This document shows, piece after piece, positions 33,714 through 42,751 of a stretch of 64,000 nucleotides of DNA. The position numbers and the translations under genes were made by a program. Source of the DNA: Caenimonas soli. GTDB taxonomy: Bacteria; Pseudomonadota; Gammaproteobacteria; Burkholderiales; Burkholderiaceae_C. The notes under the pieces are model-generated. The model was not told the DNA's origin. It saw nothing but the letters and a program-made list of their open reading frames with translations, and did not search any database. How positions within the stretch are numbered: the first letter of the stretch is position 1; each line of letters starts with the position of its first letter. The stretch spans positions 62,001-126,000 of the forward strand of contig NZ_JABJVV010000006.1 in assembly GCF_013155545.1 (NCBI RefSeq). The letters run 5' to 3'.

Positions 33714-34594
33714 TGTTCGAACTGCGTCTTCTGTGCCCGGAAGACCGCATCGAGGCGGTCAGCGAGGCGCTGGACCTGCTCGATGCACTGAGCGTGTCGG
33801 TGGAAGACGCGGATGCGCAGACCGATGCCGAACAGGCGCTGTTCGGCGAGCCCGGCCTGCCGCCGCCCAAGGAAGGCTGGCAGCGCTCCCGTGTGCTGGC
33901 GCTGTTCGCCAACGAGGCGGCCGCGCAGGAGGCGGGGCGTTTGCTGCAGGTCCAGGACTTCTTCGGCGGTTGCAAATTGCTGGGCATCGTGCCCGTGCCC
34001 GACCAGGACTGGGTGCGCCTGACGCAGTCGCAATTCACCCCCGTGGAGATCACGCCGGAATTCTGGATCGTGCCGACCTGGCACGAGCCGCCCGCCCAGG
34101 CGCGGCAGGTGATCCGGCTGGACCCGGGCCTTGCCTTCGGCACCGGAACGCATCCCACGACCCGCATGTGCCTGCGCTGGATCGCCCAGCATCCGCCCCG
34201 GGGACAACGCATACTGGATTACGGCTGCGGCTCGGGCATCCTGGCGATCGGTGGCGCCCGGTTCGGCGCGGCACGGATCGACGCGGTCGATATCGATCCG
34301 GCCGCGGTGGAGTCCACGCAGGCCAACGCGCAGGCCAACGGCGTGCAGCTCAATGCGGGGCTCCCCGATCAGGCGACCGGCCAATACCAGGTGGTGCTGG
34401 CCAACATCCTGGCCACGCCATTGAAGTTGCTGGCGCCGCTGCTGTGCTCGCTGGTCGCGCCGGGTGGCTCGCTCGTGCTGGCCGGCATCCTGGAGCGCCA
34501 GGCCGGCGAATTGAAGGCCGCCTACGCCCCCTACGCCGTGCTGGACGTGTCCGACACGGTGGACGGCTGGGTGCTCATGACGGCATCCCTCTAG
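33713..34594 (+). CDS. prmA: Ribosomal protein L11 methyltransferase
   Basis: A 293-residue PrmA that trimethylates ribosomal protein L11 with S-adenosylmethionine. An N-terminal L11-binding domain precedes the methyltransferase core, with GLAFGTGTHPTTRMCL, the SAM loop DYGCGSGILAIGG and the acidic motif VDIDP. The catalytic-region segment VLANILATPL takes the place of the family NxxPxxL-like loop. The ATG at 33713 overlaps accC by one base; the accC-prmA linkage is widespread in betaproteobacteria. Confidence 0.95.
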   Translation: MFELRLLCPEDRIEAVSEALDLLDALSVSVEDADAQTDAEQALFGEPGLPPPKEGWQRSRVLALFANEAAAQEAGRLLQVQDFFGGCKLLGIVPVPDQDWVRLTQSQFTPVEITPEFWIVPTWHEPPAQARQVIRLDPGLAFGTGTHPTTRMCLRWIAQHPPRGQRILDYGCGSGILAIGGARFGAARIDAVDIDPAAVESTQANAQANGVQLNAGLPDQATGQYQVVLANILATPLKLLAPLLCSLVAPGGSLVLAGILERQAGELKAAYAPYAVLDVSDTVDGWVLMTASL

Positions 34595-34633
34595 CGCGGG
34601 CGCCGCGAGGGCCCTGGCTACAATCGCTGGCTC

Positions 34634-35581
34634 ATGAGCCTGATCACGCGCTGCCCCGCCTGCGGGACGATGTTCAAAGTCGTGCCGGACCAACTCAGGA
34701 TCTCGGAAGGCTGGGTGCGCTGCGGCCACTGTGCCGACGTTTTCGATGCCGCCGCGCATCTTCAGCCCGATGACCAAGAGGTCGCCGCGACCGAGTCGTC
34801 TCCATCCCTGCAACCGACCGTCCCCGCGAGCCTCGCCGGCCCGGAGTCCGAAGATTTTCCGCCGTCGGTGCATTCCGAAATCGACGAAAGCCTGCTCTCC
34901 GAGGCGCCCGACTCGACCCAGTTGTACGAGGAAGCACAAGCGCTGCGCGAGACGCCACTGGACCAACCGTTCGAGCTTCGGCGTCAGGATCCCGGCGACG
35001 CCGTGCCGCAGCCGCCCGTCTCCGTGCGTGCGCAGCTGGAGCCCGAGCCGGAACTGCATGAATTGTCCTTTGTCCGCCAGGCGCGGCGCGAAGAGTTCTG
35101 GCAGCGGCGCGGGGTTCGGGCGACAGCACTGGTGGCCCTGACGATCCTGGGCGCGATGCTGGCACTGCAGGTCGTCCTGCATGACCGCGACCGCCTGGCC
35201 GCGAGCGACCCCGGGCTGCGGCCCTTGCTGGCCCGGCTGTGCCAACCGCTGAATTGCAGTGTGCGATCGCCTCGCCAGATCGACTCGCTGGCCATCGACA
35301 GCTCCGCATTCACCAAATTGGCCGGCGACAGCTACCGGCTCAGCGTCACCTTGAAGAACCAGGCGAGCACCGAAGTCGCCATGCCGGCATTGGAGCTGAC
35401 GCTCACCGACGCGCAGGACCAGGCGGTGGTGCGTCGCGTGCTGATGCCGACCGAGCTTGGCACCCATCCGGGCGTGATCGCGGCCGGCTCCGAGTGGTCG
35501 GGCGCCGTGGTGCTCACGGTGGCGGCCAACGGCGCCGGCGCCCGCATCGCCGGCTACCGGCTGCTCGCCTTTTACCCCTAA
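34634..35581 (+). CDS. Zinc-ribbon and DUF3426 membrane protein
   Basis: A 315-residue protein with an N-terminal MJ0042-type zinc ribbon (C7, C10, C30, C33), a long acidic, disordered-looking linker (about 40-150), one membrane segment (about 163-182) and a C-terminal extracytoplasmic DUF3426 domain (about 200-312) with the pattern YRLSVTLKNQASTEVAMPALELTLTDA (abbreviated; strands around 232-256). The topology is zinc ribbon in the cytoplasm and DUF3426 outside. The role is not known. It follows prmA, a common order in Burkholderiales. Confidence 0.88.
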   Translation: MSLITRCPACGTMFKVVPDQLRISEGWVRCGHCADVFDAAAHLQPDDQEVAATESSPSLQPTVPASLAGPESEDFPPSVHSEIDESLLSEAPDSTQLYEEAQALRETPLDQPFELRRQDPGDAVPQPPVSVRAQLEPEPELHELSFVRQARREEFWQRRGVRATALVALTILGAMLALQVVLHDRDRLAASDPGLRPLLARLCQPLNCSVRSPRQIDSLAIDSSAFTKLAGDSYRLSVTLKNQASTEVAMPALELTLTDAQDQAVVRRVLMPTELGTHPGVIAAGSEWSGAVVLTVAANGAGARIAGYRLLAFYP

Positions 35582-35600
35582 CCCCTACTAGAGACTCTCT

Positions 35601-36503
35601 ATGGCAGCAGTGATCTGTGGCTCCCTGGCCTTCGACACCATCATGACTTTCGAGGGGCGCTTTGCCGAGCAGATCCTGCCGGACCAGTTGCACATCCTCA
35701 ACGTGTCCTTCCTGGTGCCGGCGCTGCGGCGCGATTTCGGCGGCTGCGCCGGCAACATCGCCTACAGCCTCAAGCTCCTGGGCGGAGAGCCGCTGCCGAT
35801 GGCGACGGTGGGAAGCGACGGCGCGGACTATATCGCGCGGCTGCAGGCGCTGGGCATCGGCACGCAGTTCGTGCGCCAGGTGGCGGACACCTACACGGCG
35901 CAGGCGATGATCATGACCGACCGCGACAACAACCAGATCACCGCATTTCATCCCGGCGCGATGATGCAGGCGCACATCACGAAGATCGAGCCGCGCGCGG
36001 ACATCAAGCTGGGCATCATTTCGCCCGACGGCCGCGACGCGATGCTGCAGCACGCACAGCAGTTCAAGGCGGCGGGCATCCCCTTCGTGTTCGATCCGGG
36101 CCAGGGCTTGCCCATGTTCGACGGCGGCGAACTGGCGGCCTTCATCGGGCAGTCGACCTGGGTCACCGTCAACGACTACGAAGGCAAGATGCTCAGCGAT
36201 CGCACCGGCTGGAGCAGTGCGGAAATCTCCCGCAGGGTCCAGGGCCTGGTCGTGACCCTGGGCGGCCAGGGCTGCGAAGTGTGGATCGGAGGTGAAAAAA
36301 CCGTGGTGCCGCCGGTCAAGGCCAGCGGGATCGTCGATCCCACCGGCTGCGGCGACGCCTGGCGCGGCGCGTTGCTCTACGGCCTGGAGCAGGGCTGGCC
36401 GCTGGCCCGCTGCGCCGAGCTGGGCAACCGCGTCGGCGCCGTCAAGATCGCCAGCCGCGGGCCGCAGAACTACACGCTGCAAGAGTTGTCATTGCGAACC
36501 TGA
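35601..36503 (+). CDS. PfkB-family carbohydrate/nucleoside kinase
   Basis: A 300-residue ribokinase-fold kinase. The N-terminal pattern ICGSLAFDTIM and FGGCAGNIAYSL (near 46-57) bind substrate, and the PfkB signature DPTGCGDAWRGALL carries the catalytic base D252. The form resembles adenosine kinase-like members of the family, but sugar substrates cannot be excluded. It starts 19 bp after the DUF3426 gene. Downstream lies the inverted-repeat element at 36536-37020. Confidence 0.88.
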   Translation: MAAVICGSLAFDTIMTFEGRFAEQILPDQLHILNVSFLVPALRRDFGGCAGNIAYSLKLLGGEPLPMATVGSDGADYIARLQALGIGTQFVRQVADTYTAQAMIMTDRDNNQITAFHPGAMMQAHITKIEPRADIKLGIISPDGRDAMLQHAQQFKAAGIPFVFDPGQGLPMFDGGELAAFIGQSTWVTVNDYEGKMLSDRTGWSSAEISRRVQGLVVTLGGQGCEVWIGGEKTVVPPVKASGIVDPTGCGDAWRGALLYGLEQGWPLARCAELGNRVGAVKIASRGPQNYTLQELSLRT

Positions 36504-36535
36504 TCCGCAATCCACAGCGTGGATCCGGTCAAGCC

Positions 36536-37020
36536 CACTACTGTCCGGAGACCTGTTGCGCGCCAACACCTCGCGGCAAGGCTGTGCGCCGGTCGGCTGC
36601 GGCGCGCGGACCAGCCGTTCGGCGCTGGGAGCGTGTTGGAGTGCGAAAGCCCTCGGCGCGCCAGCCAAGTCCGAGCGAAGCCGCGTGTGGGCGGGCTGGG
36701 GCGCGCAATCAGGGCTGCCCGAGGCGTCGGGGAATGGACTTGCGGGCGTTGCGCGCGATCAGCGCGCGGGCCTCTCCGGAGTGCGAGGACAGTCCACGAT
36801 TAGTCTGAAGCCCGCAAGTCCGTTCCCCGGCGCCGCTTCCGCGCCTTGAAAAGGCGCGGAACGGGCTGACCGCGCGTCACAGCCCGCCCACACGTGGCTT
36901 CGCCGCCCACACCCAGGCCTGCAACAGCAGCGGACAGCCAACCGCTCGCGACCATGGGTCACAGGGCAAGCTCACATCCACGAGCCATTGCCAGCGCTCT
37001 GAAATCTCCGGACAGTAGTG
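36536..37020. mobile_element. Transposase-less inverted-repeat element (MITE-like), 485 bp
   Basis: The ends are perfect 16-bp inverted repeats (CACTACTGTCCGGAGA at 36536-36551 and its complement at 37005-37020). They are flanked by an exact 9-bp direct repeat GGTCAAGCC (36527-36535 and 37021-37029), as expected of a target-site duplication. Inside, further arms pair: 36676-36698 with 36880-36902 (22 of 23) and 36729-36747 with 36810-36828 (18 of 19), plus a small hairpin at 36838-36860. The centre of symmetry is near 36778. No reading frame resembles a transposase. It fills the 541-bp gap between the PfkB kinase and the SDR gene and no gene was seen in it. A degraded insertion sequence is the alternative. 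Confidence 0.75.
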
Positions 37021-37044
37021 GGTCAAGCCCGGGATGACAGCCCG

Positions 37045-37812
37045 TTAGCCGCGTGCGAGCGTGACGCCGCCATCGACCACGATGGTTTCGCCCACCACGT
37101 AGTCGCCGGCCCGCGAGGCCAGGTAGATGGCCACGCCCGCCATGTCCTCGTCGGTGCCGATGCGGCCGGCCGGAATGCGTTGCGCCACTTCTTCGCCGTG
37201 GTCGCGCGCGTCCCGGTTCATCTCGGAGGCGAACGCGCCGGGCGCGATGCCGCTGACAACGATGTTGTCCTGCACCAGGCGCAGCGACATGCGCTTGATC
37301 AGGTGGATCAGGCCGGCTTTGCTGGCTGCGTACGAATACGTCTCCATGGGATTGACCGAGACGCCGTCGATGGAAGCGATGTTGATCACCTTGGCGGGCC
37401 GGGACTTGCCCGCCTTGCGCAGCGGCTCATGCAGGGCTTGCGTGAGGAAGAAGGGCGACTTCAGGTTCAGGTCCATGACCTTGTCCCAGCCCTTTTCGGG
37501 GAAGGTATCGAAGGACTCGCCCCAGGCGGCGCCGGCGTTGTTGACCAGGATGTCCAGCGAGCCTTCCTTGGCCGCATAGGCCGCGGCCAGGCCCCGGGCG
37601 CCCTCGACGGTCGACACGTCGGCCGGCAGCGCAATGCAGGTTCCCAATGCGGAAAGCTCCTTGGCAGTGTCCTCGCAGGCAGCCGCCTTGCGCGAAGAGA
37701 TATAGACCTTGGCGCCTTGGGCCAGGAAGCCGGCGGCGATCATGCGGCCGATGCCGCGCGAGCCGCCTGTGACCAGGGCCGTGCGGCCCTTGAGGGAGAA
37801 GAGATCTTTCAT
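37045..37812 (-). CDS. Short-chain dehydrogenase/reductase
   Basis: A 255-residue classical SDR. The cofactor loop TGGSRGIG is at 15-22 with R41 suggesting NADP, NNAG is at 91-94, and the catalytic residues are S147, Y161 and K165 (YAASK). The frame opens at 37836, but the ATG at 37812 has the better ribosome site (AAGGAA). The sequence resembles the glucose/gluconate dehydrogenase-like and RhlG-like branches; the substrate is uncertain. It lies next to the inverted-repeat element and is read towards it. Confidence 0.88.
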   Translation of the reverse strand: MKDLFSLKGRTALVTGGSRGIGRMIAAGFLAQGAKVYISSRKAAACEDTAKELSALGTCIALPADVSTVEGARGLAAAYAAKEGSLDILVNNAGAAWGESFDTFPEKGWDKVMDLNLKSPFFLTQALHEPLRKAGKSRPAKVINIASIDGVSVNPMETYSYAASKAGLIHLIKRMSLRLVQDNIVVSGIAPGAFASEMNRDARDHGEEVAQRIPAGRIGTDEDMAGVAIYLASRAGDYVVGETIVVDGGVTLARG

Positions 37813-37948
37813 GTGCGTTCCTTGTTGGGATGGCACAGGTTAGCGCCCACCGGGCGCCGGGCCAATCACCTGGATGACACGCTGGTCAGGGCCGCGGTCC
37901 GGAGCTAGGATGCACGGGCAGCCTCACTCATCCAATCGGGGAAACGTC

Positions 37949-39604
37949 ATGGCTTCGAGCACCGAACCCGCATCGGCGCCCTCGGTAAGGCACCTGAGGC
38001 AGGTGCTGCTGTGGCCCCTGCGGCTGATGCCGGTCGCCGGCAGCCGCAAGGCCGCCTGGGAAGTCCTGCGCGAAATGAGCGGCAGCTCGCCGTGGCGGGA
38101 GGTCGTGGACGAATACACCGGCGACAGAGAGGATTTCCACGAGCGGCACTATCACGAGTTCACCGCGTTCCTGCCCTATGTCCAGCGTTTCCTCTACGGT
38201 GAAGGGCGATCGCGGCGCCATACCGGGGAACGCGACTCGGGCTCGCCCATGCGCGTGTTCCGGCGCCACGATGTCGCACGGGTGCGTATGGCGGCGCGTC
38301 CGGCGGATGCGCCGCTGATCCTGGACATCGTCCATGCCGATCTCTACTTCTTCTTCGACGTCGACCTGGTCATCCTGAACCTCGAAGTCAGCGCGAACGA
38401 CCTCTCGCTGGCCCAGGCCCAGGAACTGCTGTACCGGTTCGGCCGCGCCTATCCCGGCGGTTGGGATGACGACGGGCAGCCGCGGCACTGCATGGCGAGC
38501 GTGGAATGGCTGGGCCCGGATGGAACGGTGCTGGCGCACTCCGACGCCCAGCAGCGGGAGCTTTTCCTGGCGCATGTCTGCGAACACCGGGCCCCGCGCA
38601 TCTCGGCGCACTGGGCCTTCATGCTCCAGCCCTTCGTGAGCGACCACTCGAGCGATCCCGGGCTGCTGCGATTTCGCCAGATCGAGTACTACCGCATGCC
38701 GCTGATGGGCTATCTGGCGCTGGACAACCCCAAGTCGCTGACCCGCGCCGACTTTGCCAGATTGGCCATGGTGACCGGCGCGGGCGAGGCCGAGGCCGCA
38801 TCGCTGCCCTACGCCGAGCACTACCTGCAGGACTTCGAACAGCGCTTCTGCTACGACCGGTTCTGGGCCGAGGTCGGGCCGGCACCGAACACGCGCTACC
38901 TCTGCAGCGGTCATTCTCTGGTCGTGATCGGCGACGCGGCGTCGCAGTTTTACGGCTGCCAGGACCGCGGCGTGCTGGCGCAATTCCGGCACCAGCATTT
39001 CCTGCTCTTCCTGATCGCGCATTTCCAGAAGGCGGCGCTGCTGATGTTCTCGGACCAGCTGGTCGAGGCGCTGCGGGCGCTGCAGCTGGGCAACCTGGCC
39101 AGCGTGCGGCGCTTCAAGCGGGTCATCCGCGGCAGTTTCGAGGGGTTCCTGCGATTCACGCACCGCTACTGGTTCCACGAAATCTCGGACCAGGCTCAAG
39201 TCAAGGCCCTGTGGCGCCTGTGCGCGCGGCATCTGGAGCTCGATGCGCTCTACGTTGAAGTGAAGGATCGCATCGCCGACATGAACAGCTACCTGGACGC
39301 CGACAGTCTTCGCCGCCAGGCCAACACCATCGTGCGGCTCACCGTGGTCACCATCCTTGGGCTGATCGGCACCGTGACCACCGGCTTCCTGGGCATGAAC
39401 CTGATCGCCGAGGCGGACGCTTCACCCGGCCGCAAGATCCTGTATTTCCTGGTGGTCTTCGTTCTCACCATCCTCCTGACCTTCTACACCATAGGCAAGT
39501 CCAAGCCGCTGTCCGACTTCCTCGATGTGGTGTCGGACGAGCAGGCCAGCGCCTGGCAAAAGCTCAAGGCGCTGGTGACCGTCTGGCGCCGCCCCGGCGA
39601 CTGA
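37949..39604 (+). CDS. CorA-like membrane protein with large N-terminal domain
   Basis: A 551-residue protein. Two C-terminal membrane segments (about 462-484 and 497-516) surround GMN at 482-484 (GFLGMNL), the signature of CorA-type Mg/Co/Ni channels. The preceding long helix (about 415-460) matches the CorA stalk. The N-terminal domain of about 400 residues is larger than in CorA itself, which has about 316 residues in all, and includes aromatic-rich segments such as DLYFFFDVDLVILNLEV. The ATG at 37949 was chosen over an upstream opening at 37874. A divalent-cation transport role is likely but not certain. Confidence 0.75.
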   Translation: MASSTEPASAPSVRHLRQVLLWPLRLMPVAGSRKAAWEVLREMSGSSPWREVVDEYTGDREDFHERHYHEFTAFLPYVQRFLYGEGRSRRHTGERDSGSPMRVFRRHDVARVRMAARPADAPLILDIVHADLYFFFDVDLVILNLEVSANDLSLAQAQELLYRFGRAYPGGWDDDGQPRHCMASVEWLGPDGTVLAHSDAQQRELFLAHVCEHRAPRISAHWAFMLQPFVSDHSSDPGLLRFRQIEYYRMPLMGYLALDNPKSLTRADFARLAMVTGAGEAEAASLPYAEHYLQDFEQRFCYDRFWAEVGPAPNTRYLCSGHSLVVIGDAASQFYGCQDRGVLAQFRHQHFLLFLIAHFQKAALLMFSDQLVEALRALQLGNLASVRRFKRVIRGSFEGFLRFTHRYWFHEISDQAQVKALWRLCARHLELDALYVEVKDRIADMNSYLDADSLRRQANTIVRLTVVTILGLIGTVTTGFLGMNLIAEADASPGRKILYFLVVFVLTILLTFYTIGKSKPLSDFLDVVSDEQASAWQKLKALVTVWRRPGD

Positions 39605-39608
39605 GCCT

Positions 39609-40556
39609 TCAGGCGCGGGCGCGGCGGCGGTCGAGGAAGGCTTGCAGCTCGCCCACCACGCCCTTGCGGAAGGCCAGCACGCAGATGACGAAGATGGCGC
39701 CGATGATCACGGTGACCCAGGCGCCGACCTTGTCGGCCAGCAGGTTTTGCAGAGAAATCACGATGCCGGCGCCGACGACCGGGCCGAAGAAGGTGCCGAC
39801 GCCGCCCAGCAGGCTCATCAGGATCACCTCGCCGGACATCGACCAATGCACGTCGGACAGCGTCGCAAAGCCCATCACCAGCGTCTTGAGCGCGCCGGCC
39901 AGTCCCGCCAGCCCGGCCGAGAGCACGAAGGCGAGCAGCTTGTACTTGTCCACTTCGTACCCCAGCGAGATCGCGCGCGGCTCGTTCTCCCGGATCATCT
40001 TGAGCACCTGGCCGTACGGTGAGGTCACGATGCGGCCTATGCCCAGGAAGCAGGCGACGAAGATGGCGACCACCACGTAGTACATGGCGGTGTCCGAGGC
40101 CAACGAGACCAGTCCAAACAGGTTGCCGCGCGGCACGCCCTGCAGGCCGTCCTCGCCGCCGGTGAACGGCGCCTGCAGGCAGATGAAGAACACCATCTGG
40201 GCCAGCGCCAGCGTGATCATGGCGAAATAGATGCCCTGGCGGCGGATGGCGACAAGGCCGAACACCAGGCCCAGGAATGCCGATGCCGCCACGCCGGCGA
40301 GGATCGCCAGTTCGGGCGACCAGCCCTGCGCCTTGATGAACCAGCCGCTGACGTAAGCGGCGCTGCCGAAGAAGGCCGCATGGCCGAACGACAACAAGCC
40401 GGTGAAGCCCAGCAGCAGGTTGAAGGCGCAGGCGAACAGGGCGAAGCACAGCAGCTTCATCACGAAGACCGGATACAGGCCGATCAGCGGCGCGATGAGC
40501 AAGAGCGCCAGGATGGCGAGGTAGGTGGCGCGGACGAGTGTGTTGGAGTTTTTCAT
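39609..40556 (-). CDS. livM: Branched-chain amino acid-type ABC transporter permease (LivM family)
   Basis: A 315-residue permease with about eight or nine membrane segments and the family segments LLGFTGLLSFGHAAFFG (near 48-64) and EPRAISLGYEVDKYKLLAFVLSA (EAA-like loop, abbreviated to residues E, R and G of EPRAISLG). It is the last gene of a five-gene unit (livG, livF, binding protein, livH, livM). The ATG at 40556 lies 13 bp after livH; a GTG at 40565 would add three residues. The transported compound may be branched-chain amino acids, amides or related compounds. Confidence 0.92.
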   Translation of the reverse strand: MKNSNTLVRATYLAILALLLIAPLIGLYPVFVMKLLCFALFACAFNLLLGFTGLLSFGHAAFFGSAAYVSGWFIKAQGWSPELAILAGVAASAFLGLVFGLVAIRRQGIYFAMITLALAQMVFFICLQAPFTGGEDGLQGVPRGNLFGLVSLASDTAMYYVVVAIFVACFLGIGRIVTSPYGQVLKMIRENEPRAISLGYEVDKYKLLAFVLSAGLAGLAGALKTLVMGFATLSDVHWSMSGEVILMSLLGGVGTFFGPVVGAGIVISLQNLLADKVGAWVTVIIGAIFVICVLAFRKGVVGELQAFLDRRRARA

Positions 40557-40569
40557 GGGGCTCACGCTC

Positions 40570-41454
40570 TCAGGCTTCCTTGCCGAACAGGCCGGCGGGC
40601 CGCAGGATCAGCACGATCACCATGACCACGAAGACCACGACGCTGGAAGCCTCGGGGTAGAACACGCGGGTCATACCCTCGACTACGCCCAATCCCAGGC
40701 CGGTGATGACCGACCCGAGGATGGAGCCCATGCCGCCGATCACGACCACGGCGAACACCACGATGATCAGGTTGGAGCCCATCAGTGGCGTCACCTGGAT
40801 GATGGGCGCCGCCAGCACGCCGGCGAGCGCCGCCAGCCCCGCACCGGCGCCGTAGGTCAGCATGACCATCAGCGGCACGTTGACACCGAAGGCCTGCACC
40901 AGCTTGGCGTTCTCGGTGCCGGCACGCAGGTAGGCGCCCAGGCGGGTGCGCTCGATCAGGAACCAGGTGCCCAGGCAGACCAGCAGGGACGCCAGGACCA
41001 CGAAGGCCCGGTAGTTCGGCAAGACCATGAAGCCGAGGTTGGTGGCGCCGGAAAGCAATTCGGGCACCGGATACGACTGGCCCGAGACGCCGTAGAGTTC
41101 GCGGAACACGCCCTCGAAGATCAGCGACAGGCCGAAAGTCAGCAGCAGCCCGTACAGCGGGTCCAGCCCGTACAGGTGCTTGAGAAAAGTGCGTTCGATG
41201 ATCACACCCAGCACACCCACGATGAGCGGCGCCAGGATGAGCGCGAACCAGTAGTTGACGCCGAACTTGTCCAGCATGATCCAGGCGGCGAAGGCTCCCA
41301 GCATGTACAGCGCGCCGTGCGCGAAGTTGACGATGTCCAGCAGGCCAAAGATAACGGCCAGGCCCAGGCTGAGCATGGCGTAGAACGCGCCGTTGACCAG
41401 GCCGAGCATGAGCTGCCCGAGAAAGGCCTGATGGGGGATGCCGAAGATTTCCAT
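40570..41454 (-). CDS. livH: Branched-chain amino acid-type ABC transporter permease (LivH family)
   Basis: A 294-residue permease with about eight membrane segments. Typical LivH parts are LVNGAFYAMLSLGLAVIFGL (near 19-38), VNFAHGALYMLGA, and the coupling loop RTRLGAYLRAGTENAKLVQAFGVN (key residues R, G, A and E of RTRLGAYLRAGTEN). It pairs with LivM as the membrane channel of the transporter. It lies 55 bp behind the binding-protein gene. Confidence 0.94.
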   Translation of the reverse strand: MEIFGIPHQAFLGQLMLGLVNGAFYAMLSLGLAVIFGLLDIVNFAHGALYMLGAFAAWIMLDKFGVNYWFALILAPLIVGVLGVIIERTFLKHLYGLDPLYGLLLTFGLSLIFEGVFRELYGVSGQSYPVPELLSGATNLGFMVLPNYRAFVVLASLLVCLGTWFLIERTRLGAYLRAGTENAKLVQAFGVNVPLMVMLTYGAGAGLAALAGVLAAPIIQVTPLMGSNLIIVVFAVVVIGGMGSILGSVITGLGLGVVEGMTRVFYPEASSVVVFVVMVIVLILRPAGLFGKEA

Positions 41455-41509
41455 AAAGTCCGTCAGAACAAGTTGCAGCCGGCCCGCGGCCGGCTGCCTT
41501 TCACCTTAT

Positions 41510-42709
41510 TTACTTTTTCATCATGGCGCACTTGGACTCGGCAGGCGTCGTGAACGCCTGCTCGCCGGGCACCTTGGCTACCAGCTTGTAGTAGTCCCAA
41601 GGCGTCGTCGATTCCTTCGCGCCCTTGACCTGGAACAGGTACATGTCATGGACCATGCGGCCATCGGCGCGGATCTTGCCCTTGCTGTAGAAGTCGTTCG
41701 CCGGGGTCTTCTTCAGCTCGGCCATCACCTTGTCGGCGTCGGTCGTGCCGGCGGCTTTCACGGCCTTCAGGTAGGTGAGGGCGGCGGAGTAGTCAGCGGC
41801 TTGCAGGCTGGAAGGCATGCGCTTGTACTTCTCGAAGAAGCGCTGGGCGAACTTGCGCGATTCGGCGTCCTGGTTCCAGTACCAGCTGTCGGCCAGCTGC
41901 AGGCCTTCGGTGTTGGAAAGGCCCAGGCTGTGCACGTCGTTGATGAACACCAGCAGGCCGGCGATCTTCATCGTCTTGTTGATGCCGAATTCCTTGGCGG
42001 CCTTCATCGCGTTGGTGAAGTCGCCGCCGGCGTTCGCCAGGCCCAGGATCTGGGCCTTGGACGACTGGGCCTGCAGCAGGAACGAAGAGAAGTCCGATGC
42101 ATTCAGGGGATGGCGTACCGCGCCCGCCACCGTGCCGCCGTTGGCCTTGACCACGGTGGAGGCGTCGGCTTCCAGCGAGTGGCCGAAGGCGTAGTCGGCC
42201 GTCAGGAAATACCAGTTCTTGTTGCCGGCCTTGACCAGCGCAGTGCCCGCCACCTTGGCCAGGGCCACCGTGTCGTAGGCGTAGTGGACGGTGTAAGGGG
42301 TGCAGTCTTCATTGGTCAGGCGGGCCGAGCCGGCGCCGATGACCATGAAGGGGCGCTTCTTCTCGGCTGCCACCTTGGACATGGCCAGGGCCGTGCCGGA
42401 GCTGGTGCCGCCGACCAGCATGGAAAGGTTTTCCTTGTCCATCCACTCGCGGGCCTTGGAGCTGGCCACGTCGGCCTTGTTCTGGTGATCGGCAGTGAGA
42501 ACCTGGATGTCGCGGCCCAGCACCTTGCCGCCGAAGTCCTGGGCGGCCCACTTGACCATTTCACCGCCGGCCGGGCCGTCGATGTCGGCATAGAGGCTGG
42601 ACATGTCGGTGATGAAGCCGATCTTGACCGGGCCGGAGTTGCTTTGCGCGAAAGCGCCGACGGTGCCGAGCCCGACGGCCAGTGCCGCAACGAGGGTTTT
42701 GAGTTTCAT
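41510..42709 (-). CDS. Periplasmic binding protein of the Liv-type ABC transporter
   Basis: A 399-residue type I periplasmic binding protein with a signal peptide ending near AFAQ (residues 19-22). The N-terminal lobe begins PVKIGFITDMSSLYADIDG, and the segment MLVGGTSSGTALAMS is in the ligand-binding region of this family. The larger-than-usual length relative to LivK and the lack of obvious leucine-pocket identity leave the ligand open. It is placed in the middle of its operon between the ATPases and the permeases. Confidence 0.92.
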   Translation of the reverse strand: MKLKTLVAALAVGLGTVGAFAQSNSGPVKIGFITDMSSLYADIDGPAGGEMVKWAAQDFGGKVLGRDIQVLTADHQNKADVASSKAREWMDKENLSMLVGGTSSGTALAMSKVAAEKKRPFMVIGAGSARLTNEDCTPYTVHYAYDTVALAKVAGTALVKAGNKNWYFLTADYAFGHSLEADASTVVKANGGTVAGAVRHPLNASDFSSFLLQAQSSKAQILGLANAGGDFTNAMKAAKEFGINKTMKIAGLLVFINDVHSLGLSNTEGLQLADSWYWNQDAESRKFAQRFFEKYKRMPSSLQAADYSAALTYLKAVKAAGTTDADKVMAELKKTPANDFYSKGKIRADGRMVHDMYLFQVKGAKESTTPWDYYKLVAKVPGEQAFTTPAESKCAMMKK

Positions 42710-42751
42710 TGAAGTCTCCTTGGTGAAATCGATGGGTGGAAGCTGACGTTG

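Noticed and set aside
36292-36849. Open frames inside the inverted-repeat element
   Set aside because: They have no ribosome site and no similarity to transposases, and they arise from GC-rich inverted arms.
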